From assembly GCF_900078385.1 (NCBI RefSeq), contig NZ_FLQR01000001.1, forward strand, positions 770,861 to 834,860: 64,000 nt of DNA, in the 5' to 3' direction. The notes beneath the pieces were generated by a model. The model worked only from the letters and a program-made list of their open reading frames with translations, had not been told where the DNA came from and searched no databases. This document shows positions 9,001 through 17,428 of this stretch, in pieces. The DNA comes from an uncultured Microbacterium sp. GTDB lineage: Bacteria > Actinomycetota > Actinomycetes > Actinomycetales > Microbacteriaceae. Within the stretch, counting starts at the first letter, position 1, and each line of letters begins with the position of its first letter. The translations under genes and the position numbers were made by a program.

Positions 9001-10641
9001 GACGAGGGGCAGTGCGATCGTGCGGGTGAGGTCCTGCAGCGCCGGCGCCGTCAGCCGCTGGCCCAGCTCGACGGAGTACTGCGACACGACCGCCTGCGCC
9101 AGCTGCTTCTCCGCCGCGACGACGGAGACCGGCGCGCCGGTCGCGGCGGCGAGTGTGGAGATCTGCGGGCCGTCGACGGCGGGCCGGGCGCGCACGCCGG
9201 TGGAGGTCGGGTTCGTCCCGAGCATCTCGAGCAGGGCCTCGTCGCTCACCTCGTCGCCGGGGCGGATGCGCGGGAGTCGCTGCGCGCGGGCCGTCCAGCG
9301 GGCGAGGACCCGGCGCACGAGGGGGACGAGCGCGGCGCTGATGTCCCCGGACTCCGGCTCCCAGGCGTCGAGGTCCGAGACGGGCAGGATGCCGTAGGGC
9401 TGAGCGCCCACCCGGATGGTCGAGGAGTGCCCGGCCCCGCGCACGTCGTCGCGGTGCAGCCGGCGTGCCGACTCGATGGTCCCCGGCGTGACGGCGGGGA
9501 TGTCGGCCTCGTCGACCTTCTTCAGCACCGGCTCCCAGGTCGTCCACCACAGCGCCGTGTTGGCCGCGCGCTGCGCCGCCTCGAGGGTGGAGCGGGTGCC
9601 GTCCGGGGTGAGGAGGGACTCCACGACGGCCCCGTCGACACCGAGGAGCCGGGCGACCGCTGCCGCCTGCGCGGACGGCGCGGGCACCGCGGTCGCCGGC
9701 GCGCCCATGCTCTCGGCCGTGCGGTACGGGGACCGGTCGGCCTGCGCGTTGTTGGTCGGCATTCCGTGCGCGAGCAGGTCGAAGCCGTCGCTGAAGGCGT
9801 GGCTGACGAGGAGATCGCCGAGGTCGCGCGCGTTGTCGCGCTCGGCGACGGAGTTCCGCGTTCCGACCACGACGACACTGTCGATCGCCGTCGCCCCGCG
9901 GGGGAGCGGCACCTCGATGCCGAGGCCGATCTTCTTCGCCTCATCGAAGCTCACGGCCCACTCGGAGCCGGCCGGCACGCGGAGGCCCGCGATGTCGACG
10001 ACGTCGTCGTCGCCGAGCGCGAGGGGCGAGATCGGCACGTCCCGCGGGATCGGCGGTCCCACGACCGTGATCGGGTCCCGCCCGGCGATCGAGACGGTCA
10101 CGACGAAGCGGTCCGGAAGGCAGCGCGCGACGCTGCCATTGGCAACCTCGGTGGGCGGATCGGGGAACTGCGGATCGCCCGCGCCGAATCCGTCCAGGTT
10201 GAGCGGGGTCATGGCGCGGGCGGCCCAGGCGGCGCGGTCGGATCCGACGGTCTCCACGAGCTCCGTCCACGGCACGGGGGACGCGGCATCCGTCCACACG
10301 GCTCGCCACCACGTGCGGGCGGACTCCGCTTCGAGGTCGGACAGGGTCCGCGCGAGCGCATCCACGTGGATCTCGTCCGGCGTCACCCGGACCCGGAGCG
10401 TCGAGCCCGACGTCTTGCACTCCACGCGCACCGGCAGAAGCACGAGCGGCACGTCCGGAGACGCGTCGCAGGGGTCGATCCTCAGCCGGTCAAGCACGTC
10501 GATGAGGTCGCGATCGAGTTCGACGAGGCGGCCGCGCCCGACCCGGTCCAGCGGCTCTGCCACGAGCTTGTCGCGGGCGCGCAGGATGCGGGCTGCGTCC
10601 GCGCGCGTCGCGCGCAGCGCGTCGGGGATGTCGAGGGGCAT
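6091..10641 (-). CDS. Uncharacterised 1516-aa protein of the giant-protein operon
   Basis: A very large, apparently cytoplasmic protein, mostly mixed alpha/beta with Ala-rich helical stretches in the middle and C-terminal parts. Near residues 70-100 is VPLVLLPVRVECKT followed by LRVRVTPDEIHVDAL. Near residues 410-425 is RVGAQPYGILPVSDL. I associate such LPVR/TPDEIHVD and QPYGxLPV patterns with large hypothetical proteins in several phyla, but I know no named function. No enzyme motif, coiled coil or membrane span stands out. It starts three bases after the stop of the 1102-aa gene and overlaps the 620-aa gene by one base. The start ATG at 10641 is favoured by this spacing. Confidence 0.8.
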   Translation of the reverse strand: MPLDIPDALRATRADAARILRARDKLVAEPLDRVGRGRLVELDRDLIDVLDRLRIDPCDASPDVPLVLLPVRVECKTSGSTLRVRVTPDEIHVDALARTLSDLEAESARTWWRAVWTDAASPVPWTELVETVGSDRAAWAARAMTPLNLDGFGAGDPQFPDPPTEVANGSVARCLPDRFVVTVSIAGRDPITVVGPPIPRDVPISPLALGDDDVVDIAGLRVPAGSEWAVSFDEAKKIGLGIEVPLPRGATAIDSVVVVGTRNSVAERDNARDLGDLLVSHAFSDGFDLLAHGMPTNNAQADRSPYRTAESMGAPATAVPAPSAQAAAVARLLGVDGAVVESLLTPDGTRSTLEAAQRAANTALWWTTWEPVLKKVDEADIPAVTPGTIESARRLHRDDVRGAGHSSTIRVGAQPYGILPVSDLDAWEPESGDISAALVPLVRRVLARWTARAQRLPRIRPGDEVSDEALLEMLGTNPTSTGVRARPAVDGPQISTLAAATGAPVSVVAAEKQLAQAVVSQYSVELGQRLTAPALQDLTRTIALPLVSARDAEVVATILADGAPQVDSVLQALLDIAWDEAKAAQLRAAPSTYVGPLLDFLRPDAQIVALAQAAMSSSIDTAVSAAPAQSARELFAAASTLRSTVHFDGQPTEAISLAAIEPVAEARTSFAQVALELGDTPEARWVGQEAIAGILELFGMRWETRDAMTALAAAPIDERRIAVASALDVASHRVDAWATGIVAARQRALSTDEGITIGAFGYLEDLRLGVAAREPEGWLHAPSPSHAVAEGVLASAHRSRIGATQGAQPFAIDLSSRRGAELRRILEGMRRGQTIGAMLGYQIERGLTRSAGRFQLTLRQLAPLNTEEVANEAASRSRTARMAAADVVDGVDLLRRFPLESLDAAAPPLRTKLSEKPVNAYIDGDWPAVTDEEWATVVSALRGAAETLDAVSDALLAESVLHYVSGNPSRASAAMDAAGSGGAVDPDLDVLGVRQAGRNLTHNAYVVIPEGATGWSSTRPRAVAEPRLEAWAARRLGDPGDIVVSDGAGGRLTLADAGFAALDLVFADDLPSLVRDLRAALPAMGDVVTARGPSWPRKARPLTMAAALAATLRSIAAGGNALTPDRLVGSGDPPQHAIDRDELLGRCRTLLEALAGALEIGEATIGAIDPLTLAIAEADVADLRAAVEPLAAFGVTLSPNLAVPTDAAWAVGAWEGASARYVSATAMLDALAATAADLVDAQVLTRVEAIAESILGDGFPILPVLRHIDGEGNDFADAVRKPLFPAPPPARLAAFVRDHAAVHVGLGRLAEAQLIGRAAGAAVSLTAVQLTLRAADGSALPGTDRWLAGDLPDGLPWPAHPVTHVVLELVGTPAASTDAVAGILFDSWVEMLPFQPDAHAVGDDAIETPLRDARATTGLAVHAHQASARAPQVILSAVSPDGARWTTDSLVATVRSAVALSKARLVTLESVPGDAAILPAIYVASRWLQVRKGFAFHDLAQVSWSQVAYPFLSEVK

Positions 10642-10644
10642 CGC

Positions 10645-13600
10645 TCAGTCCTCCCAGACGACGAGGTCGGTGGCGTGGAACGCGACCCGGACCGGTTCGT
10701 GCAGCCGGTCGACCGCGAACTCTGCGGCCGAGGTCACTCCGGGCGGGCGATAGAAGGGCGCCGCGCCGATGTTCGCGTCGCGGGGACGGTCGAAGCGCGT
10801 CGCGGTGGGGTGCTCGGCGATCGTGATCCACCAGTCATCGCCGTCGATCTCGTCGAGCCCCAGGTCGACGCCGACGAGCGCGACGTCGGGCGGGAGGTGG
10901 GCGGCGAAGAGCTGCCGCGCGATCACGGTCTCCGGGCCGTCGAACTGGGGCGCCGCCTGAGTGCCGTGGTTCTTCACCGCCTGAATGATGACGTCGGGAT
11001 AGCGACGCACGAGATCGCTCTTGACGACGATGACGGCACGGGGCTCGCTGCCGCCGTCCCCGCCGATCTGGATGTGCTCGCCGAGGGGCCGTTTCGAGAA
11101 CGCATGGATCTGCTGCCCGAGCTCGTCGTCATCCTTGTCCCAGAAGCGGCGGAAGTAGGTGCCGGACTGGTCGGTGGGGTAGTTGCGCCACAGCAGCTCC
11201 CGGCCCATCTCGTCGGACAGACCGACGAGGAAGGCCTCCATGAACTGGCTGTTCGTGGCGAGGACGGTCACGAAGTCGGTGTCGGGCAGCAGGCTCAGTC
11301 CGGGGATGAGCCAGTCCGGGCTGTACGCATGCAGCGCTTCGTACATCGGGCGACGGAACACCGGTGCCGCCATGATCCGCCGGATCCGCTGCGGCAGGAA
11401 CACCTTGCCCGCCAACTCCGCGGAGAGCGAGAGACGTCCCTTCAACGCGGCACGCACGGTCGTGCGCGGGTCGAGCGCGGCGGCGAGCGTGTCCACGCGC
11501 ACGGTGTCGCGGCGCGTGACGGGCGCGATCTTCGCGATCCCCGCGGGGTCGAGGAGTGCCGTGACCGCCGACCGGAGCTCGTCGACCCCGAGCGCCTGCA
11601 GCGCGTCGAGGACGGGCGTGACCGGGACGGTGGCGAGAGCCGCGAGCCGTGTGAAGGCGGTGGCCGTGGCCTCGGCGGTCGTCGCCGTGGTGATCCGCGA
11701 GAGGGAGCTCGTGTCCAGCACCCCTCGAAGACCGCCGACGCCGCGCGCGAGGGCGGCACCCCGGACGGCGCGTGCGCCCTCCAGCGGGACCCGTGCGACC
11801 GCTCCACCGATCGCGTTGCCGCGGATGATGGCGCCTCCGCGACGGATGCCGCCGCCCCGGATGACTCCGACATCGCCGCCGGCGTTCCCGGAGCGGACGA
11901 GCAGGCTGTTGTTGAGCGTCTTCGCGCGCTCCTCGAGCGTCCCTACGACCGAGAGGCCGCGCGCCGCTCTCGCGGTGGCGAGCTCGGCGACGAGGGGTGC
12001 GATCCGCTGGTCGCGGACGGCCGCGACGGCCCGGCTGCGGGGCTCCCGCAGCACGACGTCGCCCCACCGCTCCACCACCACCGCCCCCGCGTCGAATCCC
12101 GGCTCGGGTGCGCGCCACGCGGACGCGTCGGCGAGGTGGGCGAACACGCCGCCGGCCATCGCGTCACCGGCGCGCCGCAGCGTCTCCGGTACGGCCCCGG
12201 CGGAGACATGGAGGACCGGCGCGACCAGCGCGGGGTCGAGCTCCGCGATCGACGCCGCACTGAGATGGGCGACACCGTCCGGATTCGCGTACACGCGCGT
12301 GAAGTCGCGGGTCGAGGCGCCCGCGCCGACGAATCCGCCGATGCGCGCCCGGGTGGCGGCCGCCGCGTGCCGGAGGACGGGCCCGTCGGGGCGGATGCTG
12401 CGGCGGAACGCGCCGGAGAGAACGGTCGTCGGAGTGGCACTCGCTGCGATCTCGGCGGACACGGTGCGTCCCGCCGTGACGGAGACCCGGCTGGCGAGCG
12501 GTCCCGCGACCTGCAGGAGCCGGGAGGGCTCGAGGGTCGACAGCCGCGCGTGCAGCCGCGTCGCGAGGAGCTCGGCGAGCTCGGCGAGCGCGATGGCGCG
12601 GTTGGCGCGCTCGACGTCGCCGAGCTGGGCCCAGGCCGCCTGCATGAGCTGCTCCTGATCGGTCTGGACGACGCGCGTGCCGAGCCCCGCGACGATGCGG
12701 TGCATCGGTGAGAGGTTCAGCTCGGCGAACCAGTCGCTGCCGGTGATGACGGCGTCGCCGCGGTGCAGCTTGGCGTAGATCCGTGGACCGAGGATGGGGA
12801 CCACGGGCAGGACGCCGTCCCGCTCCTCGGACCCCTCGACACCGGCCGGGAGATCCAGCTGGCGGCGCAGCTCGGTGGTCATCTCGTCCGGCCAGGAGGC
12901 GTTCTCGGCCTCCTCCGCCTCCGGCGGCGGAGGCGTGGGGGAGTACAGCGCGCAGCGCAGCACCTGCGCGCCACCCGGCGCACCTGCCGTCAGCGAGGGG
13001 AGGGGCCGGCCCGGTTCGGAGGCGTCGATGAAGCGTCGGCCCACTTCGTACGGCGCGGCGATGCCCTTGAGACGCAGGGCGAGCGTCGCGAAGTCGCCGT
13101 CCTCTCCGGTGCGGAATTCCCAGGAGTCGTAGACCGGCATCACGACCGTGTCGCCCACGCCGGACGTCCACGCTTCGGAGAGGGCCCCGCCGCTGACCCC
13201 GCGACCGCCGCGCGCGCCGACATCCGTCGTCGGCACGACCGCGGCGAGGTATTCCGTCTCCTCCTTGAGCACGCGCGGTGAGACGAGGCGCGACAGGTTC
13301 ACCCGGGCGTACTCCGGCGACAGGCGCGTCTGAAGGGACACGGAGCCCGAGCGGGCCGTCTGCGCATGGGCCCAGAGGTGGGCGTCGGTGAGGCGCGGCA
13401 GCTCGTCGACCGGCACCTCCAGGAGCGGCAGGAGAGCGGTCGCGGGCAGCCAGCGCGCGTGCGCCTTCTCCACGACGATGAGCGTGACCCACGGCCGGAG
13501 GAGGTCGGCGGCCTTGGCGGCGCTGAAGGCCCACGGCACTTCGGGGCGGTCGAACTCGATGTGGGCGAGCGCGGTCTCCTCCGCATCGGGGGTCCCCGGC

Positions 13601-13953
13601 GCGGGGTAGCGGCGGAGGATCTGCTGCGCGTCGATGCCGCGCACGTCCCCCGGCCCGAACAGCACGATCCGCTGCCGCGACTCCGCGACGGCGCCGGAGC
13701 TGTCCGAGAGCGGCAGGATGACCTCGGACTCCGCCCGCACCCCCGTGGTCGGGGTCTCGGCGGCCGCCGCGAGCCCGCCGACGGCGTAGGACGCGAACTC
13801 GAGGCTCTCGATGACGGTGGCGCTCTCGACGTACTCCTCCTCGGGCGCGATCGTGAGGCGGAAGGCGTCCTTCACGACCTTCGTGGTCGCGGAGGTGATG
13901 GCCGCCGTGAGCGGCACGACCTGCTGGGCGGCGATGTCGTCGAGCTCGGCCAT
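10645..13953 (-). CDS. Uncharacterised 1102-aa protein of the giant-protein operon
   Basis: A large soluble protein without a recognised domain. Landmarks are LLRPWVTLIVVEKAHARWLP (near residue 150), AGLGTRVVQTDQEQLMQAAW in the middle, and RELLWRNYPTDQSGTYF about 180 residues before the C-terminus. A Gly/Arg/Ile-rich segment (GGDVGVIRGGGIRRGGAIIR) around residue 690 may be a flexible linker. The conserved-looking blocks recur, as I recall, in other uncharacterised large bacterial proteins. The gene lies four bases after the DUF6603-like gene and three before the 1516-aa gene. GAGGGGATGAG provides a Shine-Dalgarno in the tail of the upstream gene. Confidence 0.8.
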   Translation of the reverse strand: MAELDDIAAQQVVPLTAAITSATTKVVKDAFRLTIAPEEEYVESATVIESLEFASYAVGGLAAAAETPTTGVRAESEVILPLSDSSGAVAESRQRIVLFGPGDVRGIDAQQILRRYPAPGTPDAEETALAHIEFDRPEVPWAFSAAKAADLLRPWVTLIVVEKAHARWLPATALLPLLEVPVDELPRLTDAHLWAHAQTARSGSVSLQTRLSPEYARVNLSRLVSPRVLKEETEYLAAVVPTTDVGARGGRGVSGGALSEAWTSGVGDTVVMPVYDSWEFRTGEDGDFATLALRLKGIAAPYEVGRRFIDASEPGRPLPSLTAGAPGGAQVLRCALYSPTPPPPEAEEAENASWPDEMTTELRRQLDLPAGVEGSEERDGVLPVVPILGPRIYAKLHRGDAVITGSDWFAELNLSPMHRIVAGLGTRVVQTDQEQLMQAAWAQLGDVERANRAIALAELAELLATRLHARLSTLEPSRLLQVAGPLASRVSVTAGRTVSAEIAASATPTTVLSGAFRRSIRPDGPVLRHAAAATRARIGGFVGAGASTRDFTRVYANPDGVAHLSAASIAELDPALVAPVLHVSAGAVPETLRRAGDAMAGGVFAHLADASAWRAPEPGFDAGAVVVERWGDVVLREPRSRAVAAVRDQRIAPLVAELATARAARGLSVVGTLEERAKTLNNSLLVRSGNAGGDVGVIRGGGIRRGGAIIRGNAIGGAVARVPLEGARAVRGAALARGVGGLRGVLDTSSLSRITTATTAEATATAFTRLAALATVPVTPVLDALQALGVDELRSAVTALLDPAGIAKIAPVTRRDTVRVDTLAAALDPRTTVRAALKGRLSLSAELAGKVFLPQRIRRIMAAPVFRRPMYEALHAYSPDWLIPGLSLLPDTDFVTVLATNSQFMEAFLVGLSDEMGRELLWRNYPTDQSGTYFRRFWDKDDDELGQQIHAFSKRPLGEHIQIGGDGGSEPRAVIVVKSDLVRRYPDVIIQAVKNHGTQAAPQFDGPETVIARQLFAAHLPPDVALVGVDLGLDEIDGDDWWITIAEHPTATRFDRPRDANIGAAPFYRPPGVTSAAEFAVDRLHEPVRVAFHATDLVVWED

Positions 13954-13957
13954 CGGC

Positions 13958-16900
13958 TCATCCCCTCACTGTCACGCGGGTGACGTCGGCGATGCCGTGC
14001 GCCGCGGCCGCGGCGCCGATGAGATCGGCCTGGGTGGCGCTCAGGCCACCCCAGGCCTCAAGGACCGCGGCGCCGGTCGCGGCGTCGCGGAGGAGGGAGG
14101 TGCCCGCGGGGGCGAGCGTCACGGGGGGCTCGGGCTGCGGCACGACGTACGGATTCGCGGTCTCCGTCACCCGGCGCCCGACGACGCTTCCCGCGACGTA
14201 CGCGGCGCCGTACTTCTCGAACGTCCACGGGACTTCGAGCGCGAGCCGATCGTCATCCTCGTCCCGCACGTAGGTGTGGTAGCGGACGTCGGCGGGCTTG
14301 GCGGCCCCGTGCACCGGGGTCGTGGCCATCGCGACGCGGTAGCCACCCTGCATGTCCTCGAAGCCGGGGCGCCCCAGGAGCTTCTCACCCTCGAGATCGA
14401 AGAAGTGGCCCGGAGGGAACGGCGAGAGCAGCGCGCTCACCGCCGCCGCGTCGCCGGCGCTCGTGCGCGGGGCGCCCATCGTCACCATGTCGGCTTTCAC
14501 CGGCGAGGCGCCGATGTGGGAGATCTTGACGCCCAGCGGCACCTGCGCCTGCGCGACCTGGATCGCGGCCAGCGGGTGCGCCAGGATGCCGTCGACGTCC
14601 TCGACGGCGGCGAGCGAGACGAGCTGCGCGGCGTGCTCGGGGAGCGTGACCTTCCAGGTCTCGGGCTCGTCGAACGCGTCGCGCACGATCGAGAGCGCGT
14701 CGACCTTCGTGAGGACCGGAGCCGGCTTCTCGCCCCATTCGATCGGCCCGATGTCCTCGTCGAAGGTGGGGAGGAACCAGACGTCGACCTTGATCCGGCC
14801 GGAGAGCTTGTACGGGCGGGTGCCCTCCAGGACGCCCCGGAACAGGACGGAGGCGATCGTGCAGCCGAAGAGGTCGACCTCCGCGCCGACTTCGATGGAC
14901 ACCTTGAACGCGAAGCGGGGCGACCAGATGAAGATCATGTCGAGCTTCAGCCATGCCCGCGCGGCGATGACCTTGAAGTCCGCCTCGAGCCGTCCCTCCA
15001 CCCCGAGCTGCACCGAGCCCGCGGTGATCGCGAAGTAGAGCTTGACCGTGAAGATGATGGGGCCCTTGTGGTTGCCCTTGGCATCGCGTCCGCCCGGCGA
15101 GAAGTCGAGCGTCACGCGGGTGAGCTTCTCGTTCTTCTCCAGCGCCGGCTTCTTGCCGACGAGCTTCTCGTAGTCGGGGTGGAATCCGCCGATGGAGAAC
15201 TCGAAGATCGCCTCCCCGGACCACTGGATGAACAGGCCCAGGTCGCCGTCGATGTCGAAGATGCCGATCTTCGAGCCCTTCATCGTCGCGAAGAGCAGGA
15301 AGTAGTCCGGCGTGATGGCGGCGAAGACCTCGGCCTTGATGTCGACGGTCGCGAGCTTCTCGTGCGGCACCTGCACGCTCAGCGCCCCGACGATCACGAT
15401 CTTCGGGTCGGGGAGGGCGAGGATGACCCCGACCTTCATCTTGACGAACTTCGCCTCCGACCCCCAGCCGAGCTCGGCGATGGGTCCGATGACGAAGCCG
15501 CCGTCCAGCGGCGGGAAGACGTGGGCGACCTGGTCGAGGAGCTTCGGCGCCGCGCTGACCGGGTCATCCGGGAAGAGCATCTTGTCGAGGACGTGCTCGC
15601 GCATCCCGGAGCGGAGCGCCTCCAGATCGATGCCGCGGTCGATCGCGAGGATGCCGCCCACACCGTTGAGCGTGAAGCCCATGCCCAGTTCGATGGCCTT
15701 CGGGAAGCGCACGCCGATCACGAGCACGAGCGAGAAGGGATCGGGGGAGAGGATCACGATCGCCGTGATGCCGACCTTGACGATCTGCAGCTGGATGGTG
15801 CCGCCGAACTCGACCCGGACGACGTCCTTGCCGTCGACCTTGTAGGTGCGCTCCCGCCGCTCGATGAAACCGCCGCCGACGATCGGACCGGCCTGGATGC
15901 GGAGGCCGATGGCGTCCGGCCACCGGGGGCTGATCGGCAGGGTGTCGAACATCTGGTGATGGTCCGCGACGCCGTTGAGATCGACGATGAACCCGCTGCC
16001 GACGATCTGCATCCCGACGGCGCCGCCCATCTTCGCGGCGATGGATGTCGTCAGCTCGAAGCCGGTGACCTCGCGCGCAGGGTTTCGGAGCAGACCGAAG
16101 GCGACCTCCCGCAGTTCGACGCCGGGGAAGGAGAAGCGAGTCGGGAGGATGGCCTTCTCGTTGCCGCGCCCGTCGCCGAGGTAGAGCCCCTGCGCGGTGT
16201 CGAGAGAGATCGCCGTGATCGTCGTCGTCTTCGGATCCTCCGACCCGGGCATCACCTTGGCGAGCAGCTTGTCGTTCGTGAGACCGGGCTGCAGGATCGT
16301 CCGCAGCCGCAGGCCGAGGATCGCAACGTCCCCGATGAAGAACTTCTCGCCGCGCTGGACGAGGGACTTCTTCTCCTCCTCGGTGGGGTTGGCCACTTCG
16401 CGGTCGCTGAACTGCAGGAAGGCCTCGAACGAGATCTGGTCGAGGGTCACCGCGCCGAGCGAGCTGGCCCCGGACTTCGCGATCTTCGCGACGAGCTTGA
16501 AGCCGTTCGCCTCGCGATCGAGCTCCAGCACCTTGCCGAGGTCGCCGACGAGGTCGTTGATCCCGAGGACGTTCTTCCCGAATGCGTTGAGGAGATTGGA
16601 TGCTCCCGCGCCGAGGTCCTTGAACGGCTGCGCCCACGGGTTCCACAGCCCCATGAGGTCGTCGCGGAGCGCGGTGTTCACCGTCCCGGCGGCATCCTTC
16701 GCGAGTTCGGTCGCGATGATCGCGTACGCCTCGTCGGCGGCGGAGAGGACCATCCCCATCCGGATCGCGACCCGGGCCGCGGTGTCGACGTTGAAGTCGT
16801 CCGCTTTGATATCGGCCGCGGACTCCTTGACCATCTTCCCGATGAGCGCGGTCTGCTTATCGATCTTCTTCGCGATCTCCTTCGCGATCGGGACGATGCC

Positions 16901-17077
16901 GTCCTCGATGTCCTTCTTCAGCTCGCCGTACTTCGCCTTGATCTCATCGGAGCTGAACGTCGTGAGGGACTTCAGGAACGAGCCGGTGTCCTTCCACGCC
17001 TCCTCGCTGGCATCGCCGAGACGCGTGTTGAGGAACGCCTCGACGGCGCGGAGGAAGCCCGTGCCGACGTCGGTCAT
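13958..17077 (-). CDS. DUF6603-like 1039-aa protein of the giant-protein operon
   Basis: The N-terminal 200 residues are helical and charged (KKDIEDGIVPIAKEIAKKID). From about residue 330 the protein becomes a long series of alternating beta strands (VKVGITAIVILSPDPFSLVL). It includes the blocks MGFTLNGVGGILAIDRGIDL, HVFPPLDGGFVIGPIAELGW and FSIGGFHPDY, which match my memory of the DUF6603 family, itself of unknown function. There is no signal peptide and no clear membrane helix. The start chosen is ATG 17077, whose ATGA overlaps the stop of a 32-codon upstream ORF with a good Shine-Dalgarno; the ATG itself has none, so coupled translation is likely. A longer upstream frame without a plausible start is rejected. 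Confidence 0.75.
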   Translation of the reverse strand: MTDVGTGFLRAVEAFLNTRLGDASEEAWKDTGSFLKSLTTFSSDEIKAKYGELKKDIEDGIVPIAKEIAKKIDKQTALIGKMVKESAADIKADDFNVDTAARVAIRMGMVLSAADEAYAIIATELAKDAAGTVNTALRDDLMGLWNPWAQPFKDLGAGASNLLNAFGKNVLGINDLVGDLGKVLELDREANGFKLVAKIAKSGASSLGAVTLDQISFEAFLQFSDREVANPTEEEKKSLVQRGEKFFIGDVAILGLRLRTILQPGLTNDKLLAKVMPGSEDPKTTTITAISLDTAQGLYLGDGRGNEKAILPTRFSFPGVELREVAFGLLRNPAREVTGFELTTSIAAKMGGAVGMQIVGSGFIVDLNGVADHHQMFDTLPISPRWPDAIGLRIQAGPIVGGGFIERRERTYKVDGKDVVRVEFGGTIQLQIVKVGITAIVILSPDPFSLVLVIGVRFPKAIELGMGFTLNGVGGILAIDRGIDLEALRSGMREHVLDKMLFPDDPVSAAPKLLDQVAHVFPPLDGGFVIGPIAELGWGSEAKFVKMKVGVILALPDPKIVIVGALSVQVPHEKLATVDIKAEVFAAITPDYFLLFATMKGSKIGIFDIDGDLGLFIQWSGEAIFEFSIGGFHPDYEKLVGKKPALEKNEKLTRVTLDFSPGGRDAKGNHKGPIIFTVKLYFAITAGSVQLGVEGRLEADFKVIAARAWLKLDMIFIWSPRFAFKVSIEVGAEVDLFGCTIASVLFRGVLEGTRPYKLSGRIKVDVWFLPTFDEDIGPIEWGEKPAPVLTKVDALSIVRDAFDEPETWKVTLPEHAAQLVSLAAVEDVDGILAHPLAAIQVAQAQVPLGVKISHIGASPVKADMVTMGAPRTSAGDAAAVSALLSPFPPGHFFDLEGEKLLGRPGFEDMQGGYRVAMATTPVHGAAKPADVRYHTYVRDEDDDRLALEVPWTFEKYGAAYVAGSVVGRRVTETANPYVVPQPEPPVTLAPAGTSLLRDAATGAAVLEAWGGLSATQADLIGAAAAAHGIADVTRVTVRG

Positions 17078-17172
17078 CGCGGGCTCGACGGGTGCCGGGG
17101 AGCGTCGGGGTGTTCCCGTCTGGGCGGCAGCGCGCCGCGCTCGATCCGGGGGGAGTACTTCCAGAGGCCCAT
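17074..17172 (-). CDS. Candidate 32-aa leader ORF of the giant-protein operon
   Basis: ATG 17172 follows a strong Shine-Dalgarno (GGAAGGGG at 17184-17177, four bases before the ATG). The frame runs 32 codons (beginning MGLWKYSPRIERG, ending HPSSPR), and its TGA overlaps the ATG of the DUF6603-like gene as ATGA. The downstream gene has no ribosome site of its own, so this ORF probably supplies ribosomes by coupling. It may be a real small protein, basic and Pro/Arg-rich, or only a translational leader. The ribosome site and the overlap are seen directly; expression is inferred. Confidence 0.45.
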   Translation of the reverse strand: MGLWKYSPRIERGALPPRREHPDAPRHPSSPR

Positions 17173-17242
17173 GGTGCCCCTTCCACGAATGGATCACCGA
17201 CGAGCGGCGCCGTGCGCGCGCTCCAGCACCGCGTGCGCGGGG

Positions 17243-17268
17243 TGACGCAACGCGTGCCCCTTGCGTCA
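17243..17268. promoter_or_regulatory. Inverted repeat, candidate operator of the giant-protein operon
   Basis: Perfect eight-base arms TGACGCAA and TTGCGTCA are separated by ten bases. The repeat lies 71 bases upstream of the ATG at 17172, in the intergenic region shared with the plus-strand gene at 17429. The shape suits a dimeric repressor, but no regulator can be named. Confidence 0.4.
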
Positions 17269-17393
17269 TCTGTCCCCGGTTGCGGTCGGCAGCAGATCCC
17301 CCGTGCGGCGTGCGGTGCACATATTGCTCCTGTGCCCTGCCCCGCGCAAGAGGTCCCGTGCGCCGGGGCGCGCAGCACGTCGTCCGCGACGCG

Positions 17394-17399
17394 TAGGGT
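17394..17399 (+). promoter_or_regulatory. Candidate -10 element for the 104-aa gene
   Basis: TAGGGT lies 29 bases upstream of GTG 17429. Transcription would begin near 17406 and leave a short leader that contains the Shine-Dalgarno GGAGAAGG. Confidence 0.45.
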
Positions 17400-17428
17400 G
17401 CTCGGTAGGCCGGAGAAGGGATCCGGAC

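Noticed and set aside
6151..12711. A 2186-codon open frame on the plus strand, antisense to the giant genes
   Set aside because: It mirrors the codon bias of GC-rich genes on the other strand, is Arg/Gly/His-rich without domains, and crosses three well-organised genes. It is a composition artefact.
4229..17077. Phage tail or contractile injection system
   Set aside because: No sheath, tube, baseplate, tape-measure or AAA+ gene is present; protein size alone is not evidence.
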